Source: Streptosporangiaceae bacterium
GTDB taxonomy: Bacteria; Actinomycetota; Actinomycetes; Streptosporangiales; Streptosporangiaceae
Direction: 5' to 3'
Assembly: GCA_025964695.1 (NCBI GenBank)
Contig: JAOPYK010000157.1
Span: 1-38,568 of the forward strand
DNA length: 38,568 bases
Part shown: one piece after another, positions 16,397 to 25,041 of the stretch
How positions within the stretch are numbered: the stretch's first letter is position 1
How the letters are laid out: each line of letters opens with the position of its first letter
Made by a program: the position numbers and the translations under genes
The notes under the pieces: model-generated
The model's database searches: none
What the model was told of the DNA's origin: nothing
Seen by the model: the letters and a program-made list of their open reading frames with translations, nothing else

Positions 16397-17457
16397 AGCG
16401 CACCTCCCTCCAACTGTCCGACGGCCGCGGACTGCTGTATTTCGACCGGCGCGACGACGCCGACCGGACCGCTCCCGACACCCGCTCGCTGCCGCCGCGG
16501 CCACCCGCGTCCCAGGTCCGCTATGACTCGCTGCTGGCCGAATGGGTGACCTTCGCGACCCACCGCCAGGACCGCACCTTCATGCCGCCCAGCGACCAAT
16601 GTCCGCTGTGTCCCAGCTCATCCGGCCGCGCCAGCGAGATACCCGCCTCCGGCTATGAGGTCGCGGTCTTCGAGAACCGTTTTCCCTCCTACAGCCCGCG
16701 CGCCTCCGACGGCGGCTCCCCCGGACTGGGGCACTGTGAGGTGGTCTGCTTCACCTCCGATCACGACAGTTCGTTCGCCGCCCTGACCCCGTCGCACGTT
16801 GGCACCGTGATGGAGGCGTGGGCGGACCGCACCGCCGAACTGTCCGCTCTCGGCTACGTGGAACAGGTCTTCTGCTTCGAGAACCGCGGCGAAGAGATCG
16901 GCGTGACGCTCGCCCACCCGCACGGTCAGATCTACGCCTATCCCTTCGTCACCCCGCGGACCCGGCGCATGCTCGACTCGGCACGTGCTCACCGGGACCG
17001 GACCGGCCGGGACCTGTTCGGCGAGGTCCTCGCGGCAGAACGGGCGGCCCGGGTACGGGTGGTCGCCGCCAACGACCACTGGACCGCGTTCGTCCCCGCG
17101 GCGGCTCGGTGGCCCTACGAGGTGCACGTCTACCCGCACCGCAAGGTCCCCGACCTCGCGGCCCTCCGCGACGGCGAGCGCGCCGCGTTCGCCCCCCTCT
17201 ACCTCGATCTGCTCGCCCGCTTCGACGCGCTGTTCGACACCGCGGCGCCGTACATCTCCGCCTGGCATCAGGCCCCGACCCGAGCTGATCGAGACCTCGG
17301 TTACCTGCACCTCCAGCTGTTCACCAGCCGCCGCGCACCCGGCAGGCTCAAGTATCTGGCGGGCTCGGAGGCCGCCATGGGCGCCTTCGTGAACGACGTC
17401 CTCCCGGAAGACGCCGCGGCGCGGCTGCGCGGCCTGAACGTCCCTGTAGCGCGCTAG
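16393..17457 (+). CDS. galT: Galactose-1-phosphate uridylyltransferase
   Basis: A 354-aa Leloir-pathway enzyme that exchanges UMP between UDP-glucose and galactose-1-phosphate. The catalytic triad His-Pro-His is in AHPHGQIYAYP (nucleophile His177), the zinc site begins with CPLC (Cys70, Cys73), and the C-terminal half contains PYEVHVYPHRK and APTRADRDLGYLHLQLFTS. The start is GTG 16393, overlapping the mutarotase stop. Length is normal for the family. No galactokinase or epimerase is in the window; galT is the last gene of the operon, and immediately after its stop lies a broken gene fragment, so the operon may be truncated or inserted here. Confidence 0.9.
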   Translation: MKRTSLQLSDGRGLLYFDRRDDADRTAPDTRSLPPRPPASQVRYDSLLAEWVTFATHRQDRTFMPPSDQCPLCPSSSGRASEIPASGYEVAVFENRFPSYSPRASDGGSPGLGHCEVVCFTSDHDSSFAALTPSHVGTVMEAWADRTAELSALGYVEQVFCFENRGEEIGVTLAHPHGQIYAYPFVTPRTRRMLDSARAHRDRTGRDLFGEVLAAERAARVRVVAANDHWTAFVPAAARWPYEVHVYPHRKVPDLAALRDGERAAFAPLYLDLLARFDALFDTAAPYISAWHQAPTRADRDLGYLHLQLFTSRRAPGRLKYLAGSEAAMGAFVNDVLPEDAAARLRGLNVPVAR

Positions 17458-17558
17458 TTGACGTCCGGCCCCAGCACCGCGCCCAGCAGCAGCGCCGTGC
17501 CCTGCCCGAGGCCGAGCCGATGGCCTGTGCTCGGCGTGCCCGCCGTTTGTACCGTCAT
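17454..17558 (-). pseudogene. 5' fragment of an APC-family amino-acid permease
   Basis: A 34-codon frame, start at 17558, reads GHRLGLGQGTALLLGAVLGP then DVN and a stop. This matches the conserved first membrane helix of actinobacterial APC permeases (LGxxQGTALxxGAVLGPGV). The homology runs up to within a few bases of the galT stop and its TAG overlaps the galT stop codon, so the rest of the permease has been replaced by the sugar operon. It marks a recombination junction. Confidence 0.65.
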
Positions 17559-17647
17559 GGCGAGGAAAGCCAGCCATGCAAATGGGTCGGGCCACCTTTC
17601 GGCGAACATATGGCCGGAATCGGTGCGAACGTTCGTGCATGGACGAG

Positions 17648-17748
17648 CTGTACTCGCGGGCGGCGGTCTGGGTGAGCACGCTGACCCCCGCCTTGGAGGC
17701 GGCGTAGGCGCCGAAACCGGGGCGCCGTCCGTGCGCGCCGCACGGCAT
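17648..17748 (-). pseudogene. Fragment of a short-chain dehydrogenase
   Basis: About 30 codons read RPGFGAYAASKAGVSVLTQT followed by AAREY. The SDR catalytic Tyr-x3-Lys and the helix after it are unmistakable, but nothing on either side continues the family. The interval 17458-17912 otherwise holds only the permease fragment and the control region of the GntR gene. Confidence 0.65.
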
Positions 17749-17841
17749 CGGCGGTGCCGCCCTCTGACTCGATCATCGGATATCTATGCGACAGCCCATG
17801 GTAAGAATGCAGTAAATCACCCCATGCGGTGTACAGAGCTG

Positions 17842-17892
17842 GGATGTATAAGAGATCCCCAACGACGTGTGCATACCGTGCCGCATACATCC
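17842..17892. promoter_or_regulatory. Interrupted dyad upstream of the GntR gene
   Basis: Perfect arms GGATGTAT (17842-17849) and ATACATCC (17885-17892) separated by 35 bp, in a locally AT-richer stretch ending 20 bp before the start. Two half-sites for the regulator itself are a reasonable guess. Confidence 0.4.
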
Positions 17893-17912
17893 GATGTTCG
17901 GGGGAGGGCGCC

Positions 17913-18584
17913 GTGGCCGTCACGGACGAGGCGATCGAGCAGATCAAAGAGATGATCGTTTCGGGCCGGCTCCGGCCCGGGCAGCGACTGCCCAAGGAGG
18001 CCGATCTCGCCGCTCAGCTGGGCCTGTCCCGCAACTCGCTGCGCGAGGCGGTCAAGGCGCTGTCGCTCATGCGTGTCCTAGACGTACGGCAGGGAGACGG
18101 CACCTATGTGACGAGTCTGGAACCCGCCCTGCTGCTGGACGCCCTGAGTTTCGTCGTGGACGTGCACCACGACTCCACGGTGCTGGAATTCTTCGAGGTG
18201 CGCCGGATCCTCGAGCCGGAGGCGGTCGCGATGGCTGCGGGCCGGATCAGCGACGAGGAGATCGAGTCGCTCCGCGCCCACCTGGCGGTGGTATCGGCCG
18301 ACTCCACGAGCGAGGAACTGGTCGCCAACGACCTGGAATTCCACCGCAGGATCGCCGAGGCGGCGGGGAACACGGTGCTGTGCTCACTGCTGGAGAGCCT
18401 GGCGGGGCCGACGATGCGGGGCCGCATCTGGCGGGGCCTCACCCAGGAGGGCGCCTGGGAGCGGACGCACACCGAGCACCGCGCCATCCTGGACGCCATC
18501 GCCGACCGGCAGCCCAACGTGGCGCGCGCGTGGGCGACGGTGCACGTCGCGGGCGTGGAGCAGTGGCTCCACAACGTGCTGTGA
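17913..18584 (+). CDS. GntR-family regulator, FadR/FCD subfamily
   Basis: A 223-aa DNA-binding protein. The N-terminal winged helix-turn-helix reads IKEMIVSGRLRPGQRLPKEA then LGLSRNSLREAVKALSLMRV and RQGDGTYV. The FCD ligand domain follows (residues about 80-215) with EVRRILEPEAVAMAA, the metal/ligand region DLEFHRRIAEAAGN and a late His in TEHRAILDAI. GTG 17913 follows GGGGGAGGG at proper spacing; the in-frame extension to 17829 runs through the likely promoter. It is intact although flanked by gene debris on both sides. Its target genes are not evident; FCD regulators usually sense carboxylic acids or sugar acids. Confidence 0.85.
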   Translation: MAVTDEAIEQIKEMIVSGRLRPGQRLPKEADLAAQLGLSRNSLREAVKALSLMRVLDVRQGDGTYVTSLEPALLLDALSFVVDVHHDSTVLEFFEVRRILEPEAVAMAAGRISDEEIESLRAHLAVVSADSTSEELVANDLEFHRRIAEAAGNTVLCSLLESLAGPTMRGRIWRGLTQEGAWERTHTEHRAILDAIADRQPNVARAWATVHVAGVEQWLHNVL

Positions 18585-18596
18585 CCGTGCGGTGGC

Positions 18597-18945
18597 ACAC
18601 GACGCCGGACCGAAAAACCCTGGCCGCGCCGCCCGATCACGATGGCGGCTGCCTCGTGCCGGGAAGTTGCGTGTGGTGGTGTTGGTCGGGGCCTGCCAGT
18701 GCTGCCCCCCACCGGGAGGTGTAGGCGGGGTCGGGGGCGACGATCGCCACACACCTCTCGGCGGCCATCGAGGTCAGCCGAGCCCGCGGCCGGCCGGTGG
18801 GGAAGTGGGAGATCACCTGCCGGAACCGCTTGTTACGGCCGTGCTTCTCCCGGGTCTTACCGGTGGCGGGCGTAGGTGCCGTCCGGGCTCCAGGCGATGC
18901 CCGCGTACAGAGCCTTAGGGGTGTTTCGATCGCCAGTTCATGAGT
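18597..18945 (-). pseudogene. Decayed TnpB-like (IS605-family) transposase-associated gene
   Basis: Segments of the C-terminal TnpB region are readable in three frames: KTREKHGRNKRFRQVISHFP, MAAERCVAIVAPDPAYTSRW, then after a frameshift QHWQAPTNTTTRN, then after another RHEAAAIVIGRRGQGFSVRR. The DPAYTSRWG...QHWQ and RHEAAAxVIGRRxxG pieces are diagnostic of actinobacterial TnpB-related proteins. At least two frameshifts and absence of the N-terminal half show it is dead. No terminal hairpins or target-site duplications were found. The remainder of 18585-19094 shows nothing I can name. Confidence 0.7.
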
Positions 18946-19094
18946 GTCCCTTCCGGAGCCCCTCCGCCCGGCGGGACCGCCGGGATTGGGAGGCGTCCGC
19001 CAGGGTCGCTAAGGACCGCGCGAGACCCCCAGGTGATCGGAACGTGAACCTCGCAGAAAACGGTCATGGTCGGCGGTGCGGTGAATCCCGGGCC

Positions 19095-20714
19095 TCACAG
19101 ATCGGCGGACCGGGTGTTCATCACCATGACCTCTTCCAGGTCGAGTTCCTCCAGGGCCTCTTCGAGAAGCTCGTCGTCGATGCGCCGCTCGTCACGCAGT
19201 CTCAGGAACGTCTCCCGCTCGGCGGCGAGCATCTCAAGCCGCAACCGCCGGTAGGTCTCGCTGGGCACCTCCCGGCCCCCGGGCCCGATGCCGCCGCCCA
19301 GCCGCTCCCACGCCTTGAGCCGCCGGTATTCGGACAGCATCCGGAGCCGCTCGATGATCTCTTCGGCGATCTCCGAGTCCTCTCTCGCCGCGAGCTCGTC
19401 CAGCCGGGCCAGGGCGGCCTCGGTGGCGGCCTGGTACGCGGCGGCCGCGGCGAGCAGCCGGGCCCTGCGTTCGGCCTCGTTTTGGAGGCCCAGCGCGCGG
19501 ATCAGCGCGGGGAACGTCAGTCCCTGCACCACCAGGGTGGCCAGCACCGTGCTGAACGTCAGGAACAGCAGCAGGTCCCGCCCGGGAAAAGGGCGGCCGT
19601 TCTCGGTGGCCATGGGGATCGCGAACGCCGCGGCCAGCGACACCACACCGCGCATTCCCGCCCACGAGATGATCACCCGCTGCCGCCATCCCGTCCCTGC
19701 CTCCCGTTCGCGCACCCTCCGCGAGAACCAGATCGGGAGGTAGTCGGCCGCGAAAACCCACACGAAGCGGGTGACGACGACCGTGAGGAAGACCGCCAGG
19801 GCGTACCACGCCAGTCCCGGCCGGCTGCGGGCCGACAGGCCCGACAGCACCGCGGTGAGCTGCAAGCCGATGAGCAGGAACACCACCGACTCCAGCATGA
19901 ACACCATGACCCGCCAGACCGAGATGCCCAGCAGCCGGCTCATGGCCGACGATTCGAAGAACTTGTGCCCGAGGTAGAGACCGCTGACCACCACGGCGAT
20001 GACCCCGGAGGCATGCACGGTCTCGGCGATCAGGTAGGCGGCGAACGGAGCCAGGACGGGGACCGCGGTCTCCACCAGCGGATCGTCCAGCCGGCCGCTG
20101 AGCCGGTGCAGCGGCGGCCCGAGCAGGAGACCCACGATCGCACCGGCCACCGCCGCGTAGACGAAGCGTCCGGTGGCATCCGCCAGCGTCACGCCCTCCC
20201 CCGCGGCGGCGGCGACCGCGACCCGGAAGACGGTCAGCGCGGTGGCGTCATTGAACAGGCTCTCGCCGACCAGGATGGTCACCAGCCGGCGAGGCAGCCC
20301 GAGCCGCCGCGCCACGCTCACTGCCGCGACCGCGTCCGGCGGGGCCACCAGGGCGCCGAGCACGAACGCGGCCGCCAGCGGAAGTCCCGGCACGACCAGG
20401 TGCGTCACCCAGCCGACGGCGAACGTCGTGAACAGCACCAGCCCGACCGACAGTGAAGCGATCGCCCGTACGTTGGCCTTCAGGTCATAGTAGGAGCTCT
20501 CCCAGGCCGCCGAGAACAGCAGGGGTGGCAGGAAGACGAACAGCACGAACTTGGGATCGAGCGTGAACCGCGGCATCCCCGGCACGGCCGAGGCCACCAG
20601 CCCGGCCAGCACCAGCACCGGTGCCACCGCCAGGCCGGATCGCCGGGCCAGCGCCGCCACCGCGACAGCCGCCACCGGCACCGCCAGCAGCTGTAACGCG
20701 TGTGCCGTCCCCAT
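19095..20714 (-). CDS. Na+/H+ antiporter, CPA1 family
   Basis: A 539-aa membrane protein. About twelve hydrophobic helices occupy residues 1-400, with the CPA1 signatures FLPPLLFSAAWE, ALVAPPDAVAAVSVARRLGL and LVGESLFNDATALTVFRVA containing the transport Asp of the ND motif. It continues with GMRGVVSLAAAFAIP. The last ~120 residues are a charged cytoplasmic helix-rich tail (EEALEELDLEEV) probably involved in regulation. It exchanges protons for Na+ (or K+) across the cell membrane for pH and ion balance. The RBS lies in a GC-rich hairpin just upstream. It stands alone downstream of lysR and may be read in part from that promoter. Confidence 0.9.
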   Translation of the reverse strand: MGTAHALQLLAVPVAAVAVAALARRSGLAVAPVLVLAGLVASAVPGMPRFTLDPKFVLFVFLPPLLFSAAWESSYYDLKANVRAIASLSVGLVLFTTFAVGWVTHLVVPGLPLAAAFVLGALVAPPDAVAAVSVARRLGLPRRLVTILVGESLFNDATALTVFRVAVAAAAGEGVTLADATGRFVYAAVAGAIVGLLLGPPLHRLSGRLDDPLVETAVPVLAPFAAYLIAETVHASGVIAVVVSGLYLGHKFFESSAMSRLLGISVWRVMVFMLESVVFLLIGLQLTAVLSGLSARSRPGLAWYALAVFLTVVVTRFVWVFAADYLPIWFSRRVREREAGTGWRQRVIISWAGMRGVVSLAAAFAIPMATENGRPFPGRDLLLFLTFSTVLATLVVQGLTFPALIRALGLQNEAERRARLLAAAAAYQAATEAALARLDELAAREDSEIAEEIIERLRMLSEYRRLKAWERLGGGIGPGGREVPSETYRRLRLEMLAAERETFLRLRDERRIDDELLEEALEELDLEEVMVMNTRSADL

Positions 20715-20716
20715 CG

Positions 20717-20743
20717 GCCGCCCCCCGTCACCGGCGGGGCGGC
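20717..20743 (-). promoter_or_regulatory. Hairpin burying the antiporter Shine-Dalgarno sequence
   Basis: GCCGCCCC and GGGGCGGC form a perfect 8-bp stem with an 11-nt loop, ending 2 bp before the antiporter ATG. On the coding strand the G-run that would serve as ribosome site is inside the stem, so translation could be gated by melting of this hairpin. Confidence 0.4.
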
Positions 20744-20767
20744 GCGCACCACCCCACCGGGCCGATT

Positions 20768-20787
20768 CTGCCGGAAGCCTCCGGCAG
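20768..20787 (-). terminator. Terminator-like hairpin after lysR
   Basis: CTGCCGGA-AGCC-TCCGGCAG, a perfect 8-bp stem with a tetraloop, 20 bp beyond the LysR stop. No T-run, as is common in actinomycetes. Confidence 0.55.
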
Positions 20788-20807
20788 GGCCCGGCGACGA
20801 CCCGTGA

Positions 20808-21668
20808 TCAGCCCCGGTCCTTGGCGAAGGCGAGGAAGTCACGGACCACCGGCGGCAGCGGACGGTGCGCGTGCACCAGGCCGATCGTGCGGGTGATCGG
20901 GGGGAGGAACGAGCGGATGACGACGCCCTCGGTGTCCTCGACCTGGTTGCGATACCACAGCAGTGAGCCCATGCCCGCCCGCACCGAGTCCAGCCAGGAC
21001 CCGCGCTCGTCCGACTCGACGGCGGCCACCGGGCTGGCCCCGATCCGGGCCAGCATGGCATCCAGCTCCGCGCGGCGGGCACCGCCCTTGGCGGGCAGGA
21101 CCAGCCGCATCCCGTCGAGCGCCAGCAGCGGCACCGGATCACGCAGCTTGAGGCCGGGCGGCGAGATCAGCACGAGCTCCCGCTGCTCGAACGGGTGCGC
21201 CGCCAGGTCCCCGGGCACCGGCAGGTCGGTGATGGCCAGGTCGGCCTGGCCGGTGCGGACGGCCGTCCCGACGGCCTCCCTGCCGTCGCATCGGACCACC
21301 CGTATCCGGACCGCGGGCTGGTCCCGGGAGAAGCGCGGCAGCAGCCGGCCGGTGAGCTCCGGCTCCAGGGTGGGCGCCGCCGCGATTCGCAGCTCGGTGC
21401 CGCGCCCGTTGCCGCGCGCCGCCGAGACCGCTTCGATGGCGTCGGTGGCGTGCAGGGCGATGCGCGCCTGCCGGACGACCTCCTCACCGGCCACGGTGAG
21501 CACCACCCCCCGCCCGGAGCGCGCGAACAACTCGATCCCGAGCTCACGCTCGAGCTCGCGGATGGCCCGGGACAGCGCGGGCTGGGCGACGTAGAGGGCC
21601 TGCGCGGCCGACGTCATGGTCCCGTGGTCGGCGGTGGCGACCACATACCGCAGCTGCCGCAGATTCAT
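20808..21668 (-). CDS. LysR-family transcriptional regulator
   Basis: A 286-aa protein with the LysR winged helix-turn-helix at residues 1-60 (MNLRQLRYVVATADHGTMTS then AAQALYVAQPALSRAIRELE) and a LysR substrate-binding domain after residue 88 (LRIAAAPTLEPELTGRLLP). The ATG at 21668 gives the canonical N-terminus; a longer in-frame extension reaches into palindromic control DNA and is rejected. LysR proteins usually control a divergent neighbour, but here the next gene on the right is co-oriented, so the target is unclear; the antiporter downstream is one possibility. Confidence 0.87.
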   Translation of the reverse strand: MNLRQLRYVVATADHGTMTSAAQALYVAQPALSRAIRELERELGIELFARSGRGVVLTVAGEEVVRQARIALHATDAIEAVSAARGNGRGTELRIAAAPTLEPELTGRLLPRFSRDQPAVRIRVVRCDGREAVGTAVRTGQADLAITDLPVPGDLAAHPFEQRELVLISPPGLKLRDPVPLLALDGMRLVLPAKGGARRAELDAMLARIGASPVAAVESDERGSWLDSVRAGMGSLLWYRNQVEDTEGVVIRSFLPPITRTIGLVHAHRPLPPVVRDFLAFAKDRG

Positions 21669-21770
21669 GCATTGAAGGTATGACAACAAGCCGTACCGGT
21701 CTTGGACATAGCGGGAATCGTCCACTGAGAATGGCGAGTTATGGGGGGTTACCCCAAAGATCGATGTTGG

Positions 21771-21785
21771 GAACTTTGAAAGTTC
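21771..21785. promoter_or_regulatory. Perfect 15-bp palindrome upstream of lysR
   Basis: GAACTTT-G-AAAGTTC, centred 110 bp upstream of the lysR start in an unusually AT-rich 100-bp stretch. A second small dyad GGGG-TTA-CCCC lies nearby (about 21745-21756). Candidate operator. Confidence 0.55.
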
Positions 21786-21832
21786 TATGGGGGAATACTC
21801 CAGAAAATGAGGTTTTGTGCCGCGTCTCCCCT

Positions 21833-21879
21833 CGTGGTGATCATGCAGCCCGCACCGCACCGACCGCATGATCACCACG
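21833..21879 (-). terminator. Long-stem terminator of the lrp gene
   Basis: CGTGGTGATCATGC and GCATGATCACCACG form a perfect 14-bp stem with a 19-nt loop, starting 5 bp after the stop of the Lrp-family gene on the minus strand. Confidence 0.75.
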
Positions 21880-21884
21880 GAGGG

Positions 21885-22817
21885 TCAGGCGGACGACCCT
21901 CCGGGCAGTTCGGTGGCGTGCGCCTCCTTGACGACGTCCAGGTGGTGCCAGGACTCCCGCAGCGTCGCGCCACGGACCATCCTGATCGCGTCGAGGGCGT
22001 CTACCAGCGCCTCCCGCGATCCGGCCTCCACTTGCCCGACGATGTCGTACCGCCCGAACCCCAGGGCGAGGTAGCGCACGCCCTCCAGCCGGGCGACCTG
22101 TTCGGCCACCCGACGCGCTCCCCCCGAGGTTCCCGAGACCGACAGCCCGAAGCCGACGAGCTCCGCCGAGCCCAGCGCGAGCGGGGCGGCCAGACCGGTC
22201 ACCTGGATGACGCCCGAGCGCATCAGCCGGACCACCCGGGCCCGGGTCGCGGCCTGCGACAGCCCGATGATCCCGGCCAGCCGGGTGTAGGGCGCCCGGC
22301 CGTCGCGCTGCAGTTCGCGCAGCAAGCGCCAGTCGATGTCGTCCAGCGTGATTTCGCCGAGCTCGCGCACGACCGAGTACGCGTCCCGCACCACCGTCAC
22401 GGAGCGGAAGACCTCGGCGGACCGCACGCCCGGCATCCGCCGGATCTCGTCCATCTCGCCGTCCAGCGCGTCGTCGTCGCGGGCGCGTACCTCGGCGACC
22501 AGGGCGAAGCGCCCCGCGGTCACCGCGGCGAACCGCACCGCCGAGCGCTTGGCGATGGCCTGGCCGACGCCACGCGCGGCGCCGTCGACGATGACCGAGA
22601 CGTGCCCGATCGCCCCCGTGCCGACGACCTTGGAGTGGACGATGCCGACCACCCGGACGACCCCTGTTTCGAGGAGGTTCTGCACGCGTGCCCGTACCGC
22701 CGTACGGGAGAGCCCGACGCGGTCGGCCAGCGCCTGGAACGTCGCCCGTCCATCACGCTGGAGCTCGCGGACCAGCACGGCGTCGACCGCATCCAACACG
22801 GAGATCCTCCTCGGCAT
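21885..22817 (-). CDS. Lrp/AsnC-family regulator with two tandem modules
   Basis: A 310-aa protein made of two complete Lrp units. Unit 1 has the helix-turn-helix LVRELQRDGRATFQALADRV with GLSRTAVRARV and an AsnC ligand domain (about 70-140). Unit 2 repeats LLRELQRDGRAPYTRLAGII with GLSQAATRARV and a second ligand domain ending VRGATLRESWHHLDVVKEAH. Standard Lrp proteins are half this size, so a single chain here replaces a dimer. Such double-Lrp regulators are known in actinobacteria and generally respond to amino acids or related metabolites. It is monocistronic, with a strong terminator after it. Confidence 0.85.
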   Translation of the reverse strand: MPRRISVLDAVDAVLVRELQRDGRATFQALADRVGLSRTAVRARVQNLLETGVVRVVGIVHSKVVGTGAIGHVSVIVDGAARGVGQAIAKRSAVRFAAVTAGRFALVAEVRARDDDALDGEMDEIRRMPGVRSAEVFRSVTVVRDAYSVVRELGEITLDDIDWRLLRELQRDGRAPYTRLAGIIGLSQAATRARVVRLMRSGVIQVTGLAAPLALGSAELVGFGLSVSGTSGGARRVAEQVARLEGVRYLALGFGRYDIVGQVEAGSREALVDALDAIRMVRGATLRESWHHLDVVKEAHATELPGGSSA

Positions 22818-23112
22818 GCACTGAATCGTTTTGTCACCGACTGCAAGATCATTCCATTTCCGGGGGGTTCACCGCGAAGTACGGATCTTGCTCGTGTTCG
22901 CGGCGGTTGGGGGCGATAGATGCGTCGGCGATCTGCCGCTGGGGCGACGATTGCTAAGGAAGGTCCACCGCTCCGGCACCTCTCCCCGGTGCCGGACGGG
23001 GACACGGGCGGACCGCGCACCCCGGCGCCGGACCACCCCGGGCCCCGTCCGTCACGCGGGCTCACCAGCCCCACCAGCCTGACCTGCATGCACCTCTCCC
23101 GATGGTGAGCGA

Positions 23113-23133
23113 ATGCCTCCAAGAGGGAGGCAT
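23113..23133. promoter_or_regulatory. Inverted repeat A (8-5-8) between lrp and guaB1
   Basis: ATGCCTCC-AAGAG-GGAGGCAT, perfect arms. It lies in a 597-bp non-coding interval (22818-23414) in which I see no gene, only control-type dyads. Confidence 0.55.
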
Positions 23134-23161
23134 ACGTAAGAAAAGTGCAATGATGCCGCAT

Positions 23162-23182
23162 TCGCGTCAAGTAGTGACGCGA
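23162..23182. promoter_or_regulatory. Inverted repeat B (8-5-8) between lrp and guaB1
   Basis: TCGCGTCA-AGTAG-TGACGCGA, perfect arms with the same 8-5-8 geometry as repeat A, centre-to-centre distance 49 bp, but a different sequence. Confidence 0.55.
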
Positions 23183-23292
23183 GAAAGCGCCAAATCTCAC
23201 CCCCGCCGGCAGAGCTCTCGCACCTGCCGGGTACTGACCGTCACGCCGGGCGGGTGATAACGCGGCTCCGGGCGGAACTCTGCCCCCGGGGG

Positions 23293-23309
23293 CCTCGGGC
23301 GCCCCGAGG
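23293..23309. promoter_or_regulatory. GC-rich hairpin in the guaB1 upstream region
   Basis: CCTCGGG-CGC-CCCGAGG, a 7-bp stem about 105 bp before guaB1. A smaller dyad GTGGT-CTTCGA-ACCAC follows at 23367-23382. They may be leader-RNA structures or binding sites. Confidence 0.35.
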
Positions 23310-23399
23310 GGCCCTCCCGGCGTGAAACCGGTTCGGCGCACGTCCGGGTATGGAACAGAATTGAGGGTGGTCTTCGAACCACGAATTCCCTTCCTGTGA

Positions 23400-24851
<1,452 letters not shown>

Positions 24852-25041
24852 CGGCGGCGGCCACCCGGGAGCCCACCCTGAGCACACCGGGCTAGGCCGA
24901 AATGCATATGATAGGGGGGCATGCGCGTGATGTCCCGACCGTTCACTTTCGCTCGGTTTTGACGCAACCCGGACGACCTTTTTGTGCGTCCGAAATAGCG
25001 ACGAAAGGGATATTTGCCGTAGGTGGGGGATCGGAGCGTAC

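Noticed and set aside
18585-19094. Complete insertion sequence around the TnpB-like remnant
   Set aside because: Only the C-terminal part is readable, with two frameshifts; no terminal hairpins, TnpA or flanking duplications were seen.
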